Notes: a model not told the origin generated them from the sequence alone. A DNA stretch of 64,000 nt from Microcystis panniformis FACHB-1757 (GCF_001264245.1 NZ_CP011339.1:4650001-4714000), one strand, 5' to 3'; numbered from the stretch's first letter, positions 1-8,434 are shown. Translations and numbers: made by a program.

Positions 1-555
1 AATAGCGATGGTAGAAACGGTTTTACCTTCTTTAACCACTTGAGTGCTAATTTGTTTGACAGCACCAAAATCAATTAAAACCAATTGATGATCTTGGCTG
101 CGACGAATAAGATTGAAGGGATTAACATCGCGATGGATCACCTGTTTCTGATGGACAAATTCGAGAATCGAGAGAATTTCTGTTAATAAAGCCACCACTT
201 TCCCTTCATCTTGCCTATAGACACCGGCAATAATTTCTGTGGCTAAATCTTCCCCTTCAATGTATTCTTGCACGAGAAAAAATTGCCCATTTTCCTCAAA
301 ATAGGCAAATAAACGGGGAATATGGCGATGAATGCCCAATTCTTGCAGGATTTTCGCCTCGTTTTCAAAGAGTCGTCTAGCGATGGCTACAGTTTCGGCA
401 TCCTGGCACTGGGGTTTAAATTGTTTGATCACACAACGATTTTGATTGGGTAACTGGCGATCGCAGGCCAAGAAAGTCTGTCCGAATCCCCCTTTTCCCA
501 ATTGACGGATAATTTGGTAGCGATGACTAAGGATTTTTCCGGCAGCGAGTTCCAT
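1..555 (-). CDS. Serine/threonine protein kinase, N-terminal part (cut by window edge)
   Basis: Reading the minus strand from an ATG at 553-555 gives 185 uninterrupted codons to base 1, so the C-terminus lies outside. The translation shows a kinase domain in order: glycine-rich loop LGKGGFGQTF near residue 20, a lysine strand (CVIKQF), the catalytic loop HRDVNPFNL and the IDFGAVKQ metal-binding motif. This is a Hanks-type (eukaryote-like) kinase as found in several copies in cyanobacteria. The usual HRDxKPxN loop has Asn in place of Lys (HRDVNPFN), which may mark a subfamily or lowered activity. Substrates cannot be inferred. Any membrane or sensory C-terminal region is not visible. Confidence 0.9.
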   Translation of the reverse strand, partial: MELAAGKILSHRYQIIRQLGKGGFGQTFLACDRQLPNQNRCVIKQFKPQCQDAETVAIARRLFENEAKILQELGIHRHIPRLFAYFEENGQFFLVQEYIEGEDLATEIIAGVYRQDEGKVVALLTEILSILEFVHQKQVIHRDVNPFNLIRRSQDHQLVLIDFGAVKQISTQVVKEGKTVSTIAI

Positions 556-763
556 AGACGATGGCAATCTAGGGTTTTTTACTATTCTAGGCTTTTCGGC
601 TCTCTTTTGCGGTCGATGGACAAAATGGGGAAATTCTGCCATTCTACTTTTTTCCCTATAGAGAGGGAAAAAATTCCCTGTTGAGGGGACTGACATGACA
701 GACAGAAAAAAATAATCTAGAAACAGAGAAAGTTCACTGTTGTTTTTTGAGAGGATAACCGCT

Positions 764-1432
764 ATGTCTATCAATTCTGTTACTAGAGCCAGCACAGCCT
801 TACTGATTACCCTGCTCATGGGTTCCATGTCCGGTACTTTTCCCGTCCTCGCTCAAAGTAATATTAATCGGCAAAGTCTCATCGCTCAACAAATCTCGAT
901 TCCAGCCGGAACAGTTATCCCTTTGAATTACGAGAAAGCCGATAAAATTTTAGTTTCTAAAAGTGATGTTATTCCTCTGACTTTAACCGTAGCCAGAGAT
1001 ATTCGTAACCGCAATGGGATTGTGGTGATTGCAGCGGGAAGTGAAGTCAAGGGTACTTTAGAAGCAGCCGGCCGAGGTGTGCGGTTTATTGCCGATGAAA
1101 TTCGCCTTGATGGGGGCAATCGCACTATTCCCCTCAATGCCACTTCGCGATTAATTACTACCACTGAAACCGTGCGTAAAGGGGCAAAAACTCAAGATAT
1201 CTTAGCGGGAACCGTCGCCGGTGCGGGGGCAGCCACAGCGATCGCTGCTCTCACGGGCGATCGCAAGATCGAAGTTCTCGATGTCTTAGCGGGGGCAGCC
1301 GTGGGAACTCTTGCAGGATGGGGTTTACCGACGGCGGGAATTGTCGGTGGTAGTTCCGTGCAGTTATACTCTGTTAACCCCGATCGAGATTTAAATATTA
1401 CCCTGCAATCGCCCCTAGTGATCAGAGATTAG
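764..1432 (+). CDS. Exported hypothetical protein with Gly/Ala-rich segment
   Basis: The ATG at 764 is preferred over an upstream TTG at 740 because a GAGGATA ribosome site lies 8-14 bases before it. The 222-aa product begins with a clear Sec signal peptide (hydrophobic run then VLAQS near residue 30). A mature domain follows with PAGTVIPLNYEKADKI, and later a Gly/Ala-rich stretch (residues about 145-200) that could be glycine-zipper-like membrane-inserting sequence. I do not recognise a named family. The location is probably periplasm or outer membrane. It is a single gene facing the protease at 1718, with 285 bp between them. Confidence 0.7.
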   Translation: MSINSVTRASTALLITLLMGSMSGTFPVLAQSNINRQSLIAQQISIPAGTVIPLNYEKADKILVSKSDVIPLTLTVARDIRNRNGIVVIAAGSEVKGTLEAAGRGVRFIADEIRLDGGNRTIPLNATSRLITTTETVRKGAKTQDILAGTVAGAGAATAIAALTGDRKIEVLDVLAGAAVGTLAGWGLPTAGIVGGSSVQLYSVNPDRDLNITLQSPLVIRD

Positions 1433-1717
1433 TTAGGGTCTGCTGGCGGACTTGGTGTCAACTCATTGGTTTAAGCTGCCCGCGCCTTTAAATTGCTTGT
1501 TGAGACGAGACGAGACAAGAGACAAGAGACAAGACCCCCCAACTCTACCCGACATCGGGGGGGCAAGGGGTGGCAAGGGGGGGTCAGCTAATCTAAGGAT
1601 AGGCGGTTAAGATGCGTCTTAGTTTAATCGGAGCGATCGATTTGTTAGATTTTTAATAGTCGGTCTGTGAACCGATAGACAGAAACAGTCAAAACATCAG
1701 AATTCAGAGATCAAAGT
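1433..1717 (+). promoter_or_regulatory. Intergenic region upstream of the HhoA-type protease
   Basis: About 285 bases without a gene. It holds a run of GAGAC/ACAAG-type short repeats (about 1501-1533), G/C-rich stretches around 1534-1585, and an imperfect hairpin TCGGT...ACCGA near 1659-1674. The promoter of the downstream protease is expected here, but no confident -35/-10 pair was identified. Confidence 0.35.
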
Positions 1718-2887
1718 ATGAAACTTCCTACAGGGTTACGGCGAACTATTACCCATGCTTTGGCAACTTTTCTGGGAGTTATGCTCGGTTTTAGCAGTTT
1801 AGCGGCGGTAAATGCTCAAAATCTGCCCACTGCTGCCGCCGATCTGCCCAGAATCCCCCCGGAGATGACGGCGGAAAGTTTTGTCGCTAAAGCAGTGGCG
1901 CGCACGGGTGCGGCGGTGGTGCGAATTGACACCGAAGCGATCATTACTCGTCCCAATAGCCCCTTTTTTGATGATCCTTTTTTTCAGGAGTTTTTTGGGG
2001 AACAGTTTCGTCTTCCCACCCAACAGCGAGTGGCTGGCCAGGGATCGGGTTTTATTATCGATGGCAGTGGTTTAATCTTAACTAATGCCCATGTGGTCGA
2101 TAATGCCGATAAGGTAACGGTAACTTTAAAAGATGGTCGTAGCTTCAAAGGAGAAGTGCGCGGTACTGATGAGATCACTGATTTAGCCGTAGTGAAAATT
2201 AATCCCCAAGGGGAAAATTTACCTGTAGCCGTCCTCGGCAATTCCTCATCCATACAAGTGGGGGACTGGGCGATCGCAGTAGGCAATCCCGTCGGTCTAG
2301 ATAATACGGTAACTTTAGGAATTATTAGCACGATCGGGCGCTCGGCGGCTAAGGCGGGTATTCCCGATAAACGCATTGATTTTATCCAAACCGATGCCGC
2401 TATTAACCCGGGTAATTCCGGCGGTCCTTTACTCAACGCCCAAGGAGAAGTCATCGGCATCAATACGGCGATTCGTGCCGATGCCATGGGCATCGGTTTT
2501 GCCATTCCCATCGACCGGGCCAAGCAGTTACAAGCGACCCTAGAATCAGGTCAAAAGGTGGCCCATCCCTATATCGGTGTGCAGATGGTTAATCTAACTC
2601 CCGATTTAGCCCGGGCTAATAATCAAAACCCCAATTCTCCCATGATCGTCCCGGAAGTGTCGGGAATTTTGGTGGTGAAAGTCCTACCCAATACCCCCGC
2701 CGAAAAAGCCGGGATCCGTCGCGGGGATGTGATTGTTAAAGCTAATAATCAACCGGTTAGCGATGGCGGTCAGTTACAGGAAATGGTGGAAAAAACTGGA
2801 ATCGGTCAATCTTTACCCCTCAGAATCAGAAGGGGGGAAAGGGCGATCGATCTCACCGTAATCACCGCCCAAATGTCAAATCAGTAA
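1718..2887 (+). CDS. HhoA/DegQ-family periplasmic serine protease
   Basis: A 389-aa trypsin-like protease of the Deg/HtrA family with one PDZ domain. The N-terminus is a signal peptide (residues about 1-33, cleavage near NAQN). The catalytic triad is visible: His125 in NAHVVD, Asp155 in TDLAVV and Ser234 in NPGNSGGPL. A PDZ domain follows from about residue 285 (YIGVQM, VLPNTPAEKAGIRRGDVI). Cyanobacteria usually carry HtrA, HhoA and HhoB, which degrade or refold damaged envelope and lumenal proteins. Length and single PDZ fit HhoA/HhoB, but the exact paralogue cannot be fixed without alignment. It appears monocistronic and is followed by a TnpB element. Confidence 0.93.
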   Translation: MKLPTGLRRTITHALATFLGVMLGFSSLAAVNAQNLPTAAADLPRIPPEMTAESFVAKAVARTGAAVVRIDTEAIITRPNSPFFDDPFFQEFFGEQFRLPTQQRVAGQGSGFIIDGSGLILTNAHVVDNADKVTVTLKDGRSFKGEVRGTDEITDLAVVKINPQGENLPVAVLGNSSSIQVGDWAIAVGNPVGLDNTVTLGIISTIGRSAAKAGIPDKRIDFIQTDAAINPGNSGGPLLNAQGEVIGINTAIRADAMGIGFAIPIDRAKQLQATLESGQKVAHPYIGVQMVNLTPDLARANNQNPNSPMIVPEVSGILVVKVLPNTPAEKAGIRRGDVIVKANNQPVSDGGQLQEMVEKTGIGQSLPLRIRRGERAIDLTVITAQMSNQ

Positions 2888-3007
2888 TCGGCAGTCAGTG
2901 ATCAGTTATCAGATGTGAGTTTTCATCGAAAATTTGGGTCTGAAACCCCGTCGTTCTACGACGGCTTTACTGTTAAATATTAGCGCATTTACACGATATA
3001 TGCTAGA

Positions 3008-4204
3008 ATGCGAGATATGGAAAAAGCCTATTCGTTTCGATTTTACCCAACACCCGAACAAGAGTCGCTATTGCGGCGCACTTTGGGCTGTGTAAGATTG
3101 GTTTACAATAAGGCACTCCATCTCAGAACACAAGCATGGTACGAAAGACAAGAAAGAGTAGGATATACTGAAACTTCTTCAATGCTAACCGATTGGAAAA
3201 AACAAGAAGAATTAGAGTTTTTAAACGAAGTTAGCTGTGTACCCTTACAACAAGGGTTAAGACATTTACAAACAGCTTTCACTAATTTCTTTGCTGGTCG
3301 TACTAAGTATCCCAACTTTAAGAAAAAACATCAAGGAGGAAGTGCCGAATTTACCAAATCAGCCTTTAAATTTAAAGACAAACAAATCTATTTAGCCAAA
3401 TGCACGGAACCCTTAGCGATTCGATGGTCAAGACAAATACCAGAAAGCTGTGAACCAAGCACAGTAACAGTCAGATTACATCCCTCAGGACGTTGGCATA
3501 TCTCAATAAGATTTGATGACCCAACAATTAAGCCATTACCCCCAACCGATAAAGCCATCGGAATTGACTTAGGAATTAGTAGCCTTGTGATTACCAGCGA
3601 TGGTGACAAAGTATCTAATCCTAAGCACTTTAAAAACCATTATCGGAGACTGCGAAAGGCCCAAAAAAGCCTTTCTAGAAAACAGAAAGGGTCAAAAAAT
3701 CGGGAAAAAGCAAGAATCAAAGTAGCCAAAATTCACGCTCAAATCACCGATAGCAGGAAAGACCATTTACACAAGCTAACCACTCAATTAGTTCGTGAAA
3801 ACCAAACGATTGTGGTTGAGAATTTAGCCGTTAAGAATATGGTCAAAAACCCGAAATTATCTCAGGCAATATCTGATGTAAGCTGGGGTGAAATCACTAG
3901 ACAATTAGCCTACAAATGCCGTTGGTATGGGAGAAATTACATCGAAATAGATAGATGGTTTCCTAGCTCTAAAAGATGTAGTAATTGTGGGCATATTGCT
4001 GAGAAAATGCCGTTAAATGTTCGAGAATGGGACTGTCCAGACTGTGGGACTCACCATGACCGAGATATTAACGCAAGTAAAAATATTTTGGCCGCAGGGC
4101 TTGCGGTGTCAGTCTGTAGAGCGACCATAAGACCAGAACAGAGTAAATCTGTTAAGGCAGGTGCGAAAAATCCTTCGGGAAAGAAGCAGAAACCTAAATC
4201 GTGA
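3008..4204 (+). CDS. tnpB: TnpB RNA-guided endonuclease of an IS200/IS605 element
   Basis: A 398-aa TnpB, the ancestor-like relative of Cas12 nucleases. It begins with the MEKAYSFRFYPTPEQ helix-turn-helix segment. The split RuvC site is complete: Asp187 (GIDLGIS), Glu271 (VVENLAV) and Asp343 (HDRDINAS). The zinc-ribbon cysteines C314/C317 and C333/C336 are all present, so the protein should be catalytically competent. A second ATG at 3017 gives the more usual start. The family uses an RNA from the element's right end to cut DNA next to a transposon-adjacent motif, which favours element retention. It sits between the HhoA-type gene and the convergent WYL gene, with no tnpA partner. Confidence 0.95.
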   Translation: MRDMEKAYSFRFYPTPEQESLLRRTLGCVRLVYNKALHLRTQAWYERQERVGYTETSSMLTDWKKQEELEFLNEVSCVPLQQGLRHLQTAFTNFFAGRTKYPNFKKKHQGGSAEFTKSAFKFKDKQIYLAKCTEPLAIRWSRQIPESCEPSTVTVRLHPSGRWHISIRFDDPTIKPLPPTDKAIGIDLGISSLVITSDGDKVSNPKHFKNHYRRLRKAQKSLSRKQKGSKNREKARIKVAKIHAQITDSRKDHLHKLTTQLVRENQTIVVENLAVKNMVKNPKLSQAISDVSWGEITRQLAYKCRWYGRNYIEIDRWFPSSKRCSNCGHIAEKMPLNVREWDCPDCGTHHDRDINASKNILAAGLAVSVCRATIRPEQSKSVKAGAKNPSGKKQKPKS

Positions 4205-4250
4205 GGTTTGGGAATCACCGTCCGTTTACGGCGGTGAGGATGTCAAGCCT
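4100..4250 (+). ncRNA. Candidate omega RNA (reRNA) at the right end of the TnpB element
   Basis: In characterised TnpB elements the guide RNA overlaps the 3' end of tnpB and extends through the right end, its last bases being the guide copied from flanking DNA. Here the final tnpB codons, the stop at 4202-4204 and the strong hairpin at 4215-4237 have that arrangement. The boundaries are inferred from position only. Confidence 0.4.
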
Positions 4251-4275
4251 TGATTGAGCAGCGACGAAAATCTTT

Positions 4276-5139
4276 TCAGGACTCGTAGCGCCGATAAAGC
4301 CGCTGCAACTTGTCATAGAAACGCTTGCGGACTTTTTCCGGGGAGATCAGCAAGCAATCTTCTCCGTAGGGGAGAATTTCGCGGAAAAACCAGAAGCTAC
4401 TCGTTACCTGTCGGGTAATCTGCCGGACGAGGGGATCGTTCGAGATCAATTCGTTGGCGATATCGATAGCGGTTTTAGTCCGGTACGATCGAGCTAATCC
4501 ATCGAATAGCTGAAACTCGGCCGACACACTATCAAGCTGATTGCGCCATTTGCCCCTAGGGATCGGGGTAATTAAGGAATCGCTGGGGATTCGATCGATC
4601 CTTAAACTCCAATTATGCTGTAGTTCGGAAATATCTTGATTTCCCTCGGTTTCCTCGCACCAACAATCGAGATATAAGCGATCCTCGTGACGATTGATAG
4701 CGGCATGGTAAAGATGGAATTCCCAGATTCGATCGCCGGCATCCTGATAGGATAACTGAAACGGTTGTTGTCGGAGAATGCAGCGATCGAGTTCTAACCG
4801 CCATGGTGGGGGAGGATTGTCGAGGCGGCCTTCTAGCTCTTTCCGTAAGGGTCCCGACAGTTCGCTCCGTTCTAATAGTAGTTTAGTTAGTTCTAGGGCG
4901 ATGGGGATTTGTCCAGCATCGATGAGAGAATCGATCGCCTGTTGGAGCATCTGCAAGCGCTCGGGCTTCCAGTCGTGATTAAGAGCGATTTTAAGCTTAT
5001 TACGGGCAATTTCTTTGATTAACTTCGATATATTCGGTTTATCTCCCCAAAATAGCCCGAATTCACTGGCAAGGATTTCTAGGGCCTGTTTTTCTTTTTC
5101 ACTGACCGATAAAGTGATCGATTGTCCTATCCGGCTCAT
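4276..5139 (-). CDS. WYL-domain-type transcriptional regulator of the CRISPR-Cas locus
   Basis: A 287-aa protein. The N-terminus (SITLSVSEKEKQALEILASEFG) resembles a ribbon-helix-helix-like DNA-binding segment. The middle (residues about 120-215, YQDAGDRIWEFHLYH ... NRHEDRLYLDCWCEE) resembles a WYL ligand-sensing fold, and the C-terminus (SSFWFFREILPYGEDCLLISPE) resembles the WYL extension. Proteins of this type sit beside cyanobacterial CRISPR loci, and one in Synechocystis has been proposed as a negative regulator of CRISPR expression. It is transcribed divergently from cas3' across a 99-bp region containing repeated TTGTCC/CGGACA half-sites. That position suggests self- and cas-operon control, which is inference. 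Confidence 0.75.
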   Translation of the reverse strand: MSRIGQSITLSVSEKEKQALEILASEFGLFWGDKPNISKLIKEIARNKLKIALNHDWKPERLQMLQQAIDSLIDAGQIPIALELTKLLLERSELSGPLRKELEGRLDNPPPPWRLELDRCILRQQPFQLSYQDAGDRIWEFHLYHAAINRHEDRLYLDCWCEETEGNQDISELQHNWSLRIDRIPSDSLITPIPRGKWRNQLDSVSAEFQLFDGLARSYRTKTAIDIANELISNDPLVRQITRQVTSSFWFFREILPYGEDCLLISPEKVRKRFYDKLQRLYRRYES

Positions 5140-5231
5140 AGTTTATAAATATACGGACACTTTTTCTGTTAAGGTACTTGTCCATCCCTATTATCGTGGT
5201 TATTATGGAAGATAGCAAGGAGTTACGGACA
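5122..5231. promoter_or_regulatory. Divergent cas regulator / cas3' control region with repeated half-sites
   Basis: Four half-sites alternate in orientation: TTGTCC at 5122-5127, CGGACA at 5154-5159, TTGTCC at 5178-5183 and CGGACA at 5226-5231. They form two inverted pairs. The 17-mer TACGGACACTTTTTCTG at 5152-5168 recurs exactly at 8418-8434, before the toxin-antitoxin genes. A TATAAAT (5144-5150) and a TATTAT (5189-5194) are possible -10 elements on either side. These could be operators of the WYL regulator. AAGGAG at 5217-5222 is the likely ribosome site of cas3', slightly far from its ATG. Confidence 0.5.
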
Positions 5232-5238
5232 GAAATTC

Positions 5239-7404
5239 ATGGTAAATTATCAAGTAACGCTCAGGCCAGTCTATTCCTGTCCCGCAGACGAGATACCAGA
5301 CGGGATCAAGGTTCCGCAAGGATGGCGGTTATCGTGGCATCAGGTGGAGACGTGGAAAGCACTCAACGATCCCAATGTCGAGGTAATCATCAATTCGGCC
5401 ATGACGGGGGACGGGAAAAGTCTAGCGGCCTACCTGCGAACTTTGCAAGGATATTTCCCGATTATGGGACTCTACCCAACCAACGAACTAGCGCGGGATC
5501 AGCGGGGTCAGATCGAGGCATATATTCAACGATTTCAACCAACGGATCAACCCCGGGTCAATCTTTTAACCGGGCCTGAGTTGGAATTGTACGCCGAACG
5601 GGATGGGAAAACGAAAGCGATCGCTCTAGAGACTCGATCGAAACAGTCGGAAATTCTCTTAACTAACCCCGATATTTTCCATTATCTGCATCGGGGGGCC
5701 TATTTAACCCCCTACGATAACCCCGATCAGCTATGGAACCGGATCGATAAACATTTCGATCTCTTCCTATTCGATGAATTTCACGTTTTCGGCACGCCAC
5801 AGGTCGCCAGTATTATCAATACCATGCTTCTAATCCGACGGGCCAATCGTGGGAAACGATACCTGTTTTTGTCCGCAACTCCCGACGAGGGTTTACTAAA
5901 ACGATTGGATAAAGCGGGGTTTCGCTATCGATCGATCGACCCAGTAAGAGAAGGAAAATACCGGTTTCCCGATACCCCAGAAGAGGCCAATTCCCTCGCT
6001 CAACAGGGATGGCGACAAGTAACCTCGGAAATCGAGCTATCTTTTATTCCCTTACCGTCGAGTTTTCAAACTTCGGAAAATTGGTTGAAAGAAAATAAAG
6101 AGCGAATTTTAGACTATTTTAAGCGATACCCCGGCAGCAAGGGCGCGATTATTCTCAATTCGATCGCTTCGGTTAAACGTCTGCTGCCGATTTTCCGAGA
6201 ATTATTGGCGACTATCGGTTTAACAGTGGGGGAAAATACGGGTCTTTCGGGAACGCGGGAGAAGTTGGCATCGTTAAATCGTGATCTGGTGATCGGAACG
6301 AGTACCATCGATGTGGGGGTGGACTTCAAGATTAATTTCCTCATTTTCGAGTCGTCGGATGCGGGAAATTTTATTCAACGTTTCGGCCGTTTAGGCCGTC
6401 ACAGCGGCTACGATCGAAAGGGAACGGCGGTAAAATTTACTAACTTCACAGCGATCGCTCTGGTTCCGAAATTTTTCCTAGAACGGTTATTCGAGAAGAA
6501 AGACGCACCGTTACAAGTCGGGGAACGGTATGACCGAATTCAGCTACAGGAGGCCATCAAGAGTAACTACCGTCATATCAATAATTTCGAGGGTTATTAC
6601 CAACGTTGGGGAGCGGTACAATCATTTCAACTCTGGTGGAATTTAGGTAGTCCGAAGATCAAATCCCAATACGGGGAAAGTCGCCAGAAGTTTCAACAGG
6701 AATGCGAGGAGGTTTTCGATACCAGTTTAAAACGGGTCGCCGGTCGGGTGAAAGGATGGGCCGACGAATGGAAGGAGTTATCGGGGAAAAGCGGTAATCC
6801 GATTTTCGAGGATGCGTCTAGTTTTCGCGGGTCGAGTCCGTTATTATGCGGGTTATACGATTCGACGGAACTGGAGGAATGCGATCGCTTTAAAACCTAC
6901 GATTTACCCAGTATTCTCGGTAATCTAGAGGTGGAGGTGTGGAGAAAAGGCGAGTTTAAGCGCCAGATCGAGGCCACGAAAACACCGATCGCGCGCAGAC
7001 GTTTCGATTATTGTCTCGCGTTTCTGAATTTAAAGGGATATCGAGAGGAACGGTTAAACTGGCGCTTTACCTACGACGGCGATTTAGGCGAGATTGCCTC
7101 CGCGTGGAAAGTACAGGTTTTGACGGGAATCGGTGTTTGGCAACCGGATAATCCTTGGCTCGATCGAATTAGTCGGGAGTTACGGGATCTGGCTCTGGTT
7201 AGCTTCGTTCTTGCCTATCCCGTCGCTGCAGTTCGCCAACGCTTACAACTGCCGATGCACTTCGGTATTTATCCGATTAGTGACGAGAGTAGTCTTCATT
7301 CTCCCCTGTCACCCTATTCTATAGCGATCGGTCAAGCGGCTTTGTTGTTGGATACTCTCGCTCATCGGTTCAAAGGTCAAGGAGGTGAGGTGTGGATCTG
7401 TTGA
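5239..7404 (+). CDS. cas3: Type I-D CRISPR-associated helicase Cas3'
   Basis: A 721-aa superfamily 2 helicase. Motifs in order: Walker A MTGDGKS (residues 55-61), DEFH box (179-182), SATP (212-215), a segment around GTSTIDVGVDF, and motif VI-like FGRLGRHSGYD. No HD nuclease motif is present, as expected for subtype I-D, where the HD domain resides on Cas10d. Cas3' is recruited after Cascade binds target DNA and drives unwinding for degradation. It is the first gene of the cas set, divergent from the WYL regulator. A small ORF and a toxin-antitoxin cluster of about 2.7 kb separate it from cas10d, which is an unusual interruption. Confidence 0.93.
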   Translation: MVNYQVTLRPVYSCPADEIPDGIKVPQGWRLSWHQVETWKALNDPNVEVIINSAMTGDGKSLAAYLRTLQGYFPIMGLYPTNELARDQRGQIEAYIQRFQPTDQPRVNLLTGPELELYAERDGKTKAIALETRSKQSEILLTNPDIFHYLHRGAYLTPYDNPDQLWNRIDKHFDLFLFDEFHVFGTPQVASIINTMLLIRRANRGKRYLFLSATPDEGLLKRLDKAGFRYRSIDPVREGKYRFPDTPEEANSLAQQGWRQVTSEIELSFIPLPSSFQTSENWLKENKERILDYFKRYPGSKGAIILNSIASVKRLLPIFRELLATIGLTVGENTGLSGTREKLASLNRDLVIGTSTIDVGVDFKINFLIFESSDAGNFIQRFGRLGRHSGYDRKGTAVKFTNFTAIALVPKFFLERLFEKKDAPLQVGERYDRIQLQEAIKSNYRHINNFEGYYQRWGAVQSFQLWWNLGSPKIKSQYGESRQKFQQECEEVFDTSLKRVAGRVKGWADEWKELSGKSGNPIFEDASSFRGSSPLLCGLYDSTELEECDRFKTYDLPSILGNLEVEVWRKGEFKRQIEATKTPIARRRFDYCLAFLNLKGYREERLNWRFTYDGDLGEIASAWKVQVLTGIGVWQPDNPWLDRISRELRDLALVSFVLAYPVAAVRQRLQLPMHFGIYPISDESSLHSPLSPYSIAIGQAALLLDTLAHRFKGQGGEVWIC

Positions 7405-7450
7405 GTGTGCTTGAGGTCACTAAACAACACTTATCGGGAGATCGATAACC

Positions 7451-7693
7451 ATGAATAATCCTAATGCTCGTTCCCACGAGGAACCGATAGACTCGCTCAT
7501 AATATATAAAAAACGAACGGATATTAGTAATCTCGACCCGGAAGAACGAGATTATCTTGAATCTTACGAACGCGGGGAATGGATTTCCGATTTGACCCCC
7601 GAACGAGTTAAGGAATTGCAGGCCTACGCACGAGTGACATTGGAGGAACGAGAAAAAGAAAGGGAAAGTAAAAAAGAGATTATCGATCCCTAA
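7451..7693 (+). CDS. Small acidic protein, possibly a truncated CopG-type antitoxin
   Basis: An 80-aa, highly charged product 46 bp after cas3'. The core (LDPEERDYLESYERGEWISDL, then ERVKELQAYARVTLE) resembles the N-terminal half of a widespread ribbon-helix-helix antitoxin family in which a DNA-binding strand normally follows. Here the protein stops at about the point where that domain should begin. It may therefore be a truncated or orphan antitoxin. The resemblance is from memory of the family, not from a search. Its position after cas3' suggests co-transcription. Confidence 0.5.
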   Translation: MNNPNARSHEEPIDSLIIYKKRTDISNLDPEERDYLESYERGEWISDLTPERVKELQAYARVTLEEREKERESKKEIIDP

Positions 7694-7790
7694 TAGGGAT
7701 TTTGCCCTTTATTTGAAAAAAAACGGAAAAAAGGGTTCATTGAAAAGGTTGCATACGGCTTTTTCAATCCCTAAAAGGGGTTTTTCTAAA
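7681..7790 (-). other. Two degenerate CRISPR-repeat-like sequences with an intervening pseudo-spacer
   Basis: Two short sequences match the core of the array repeat. Bases 7688-7702 read CCCTAATAGGGATT. Bases 7763-7784 read, on the minus strand, nearly the 3' half of the repeat (about AAACCCCTTTTAGGG followed by ATTGAAA). Their centres are about 81 bases apart, close to the 72-base period of the array. They lie in a 345-base gap with no gene, between the ORF ending at 7693 and the ORF at 8039. The second also resembles a weak terminator on the plus strand (CCC-loop-GGG then TTTTT). Any crRNA-like role is inference. Confidence 0.35.
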
Positions 7791-8038
7791 TTTTCCAGTT
7801 TTTTATTCTGTCCTAACTACCCATATCATGTTATATCATAGATATGTGGTCAACTCCCAAGTTATGGATTATTTCTCCCCGATCCTCGCTCCCCTATGCC
7901 TTGTAAACAGAATTTAGTGTTATGGAGGGGAGAAGAGAATGTTTTAGTTAGCCGAATGCATCCGTTTATACCTTTATCATGATCCCTATTTTACCTTTGA
8001 GCTAGAATAAACCAATAAACCAAACCACTTAAAAATCT

Positions 8039-8386
8039 ATGAACCTGCCTAAATCCCAAGAGCTTACTCTCATCTTTCTCGATCACCCTTTCGAGTACAC
8101 CCTGAATCATCCGCTCATGGAGGCATTAAACAATGAAAGCAAGCAAACAATTGTACTGGTAATTGGTCAGCAGCAAGAAAAACAAGCCCTTGCTATAGAA
8201 ATAATCAAAAATTGTTGCGGGACTGACAAAACATCAGAGGAGCTTATCGATATTAAAAATAGACTTGAGGAACTTGAAAACAAATTCGAGGGAATTGAAC
8301 CTATAGCTCACGAATATCGATATAACAAGGCTCACAACCAGTTTTTAGAAGAACAACTCTCTTTTTACACACCTTCTGAAGATTAG
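8039..8386 (+). CDS. Hypothetical protein within the CRISPR-Cas locus
   Basis: A 115-aa soluble protein with no family I recognise. An acidic helical segment (SEELIDIKNRLEELENKFEGIEP, residues about 65-88) looks like a short coiled coil. No catalytic motif or membrane segment is evident. It lies between the repeat-like sequences after cas3' and the MNT/HEPN genes, on the same strand, so it could be part of the same inserted module. It might be a minor accessory protein or a decayed gene. Confidence 0.45.
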   Translation: MNLPKSQELTLIFLDHPFEYTLNHPLMEALNNESKQTIVLVIGQQQEKQALAIEIIKNCCGTDKTSEELIDIKNRLEELENKFEGIEPIAHEYRYNKAHNQFLEEQLSFYTPSED

Positions 8387-8417
8387 CCATCAAACAAGAG
8401 ATGAGGGAGTCAAAGTG

Positions 8418-8434
8418 TACGGACACTTTTTCTG
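8418..8434 (+). promoter_or_regulatory. Second copy of the 17-bp cas control-region motif
   Basis: TACGGACACTTTTTCTG is identical to the sequence at 5152-5168 before cas3'. It stands 115 bases upstream of the MNT antitoxin gene, suggesting that the toxin-antitoxin genes are under the same regulator as the cas operon. The identity is seen directly; the regulatory meaning is inferred. Confidence 0.45.

Larger units (their letters stand above)
2935..4250 (+). mobile_element. IS200/IS605-type element carrying only tnpB
   Basis: The tnpB gene is bracketed by short subterminal hairpins typical of this superfamily. On the left, CCGTCG-TTCTA-CGACGG lies at 2948-2964. On the right, a TCACCG...CGGTGA stem with an inner CCGT/ACGG is at 4215-4237. 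No tnpA is present, so movement would need a transposase in trans. The exact ends are uncertain and are placed just outside the hairpins. Confidence 0.75.

Noticed and set aside
5178..5579. ORF overlapping the cas3' start in another frame
   Set aside because: It overlaps cas3' in a different frame with no recognisable domain and weak start context.
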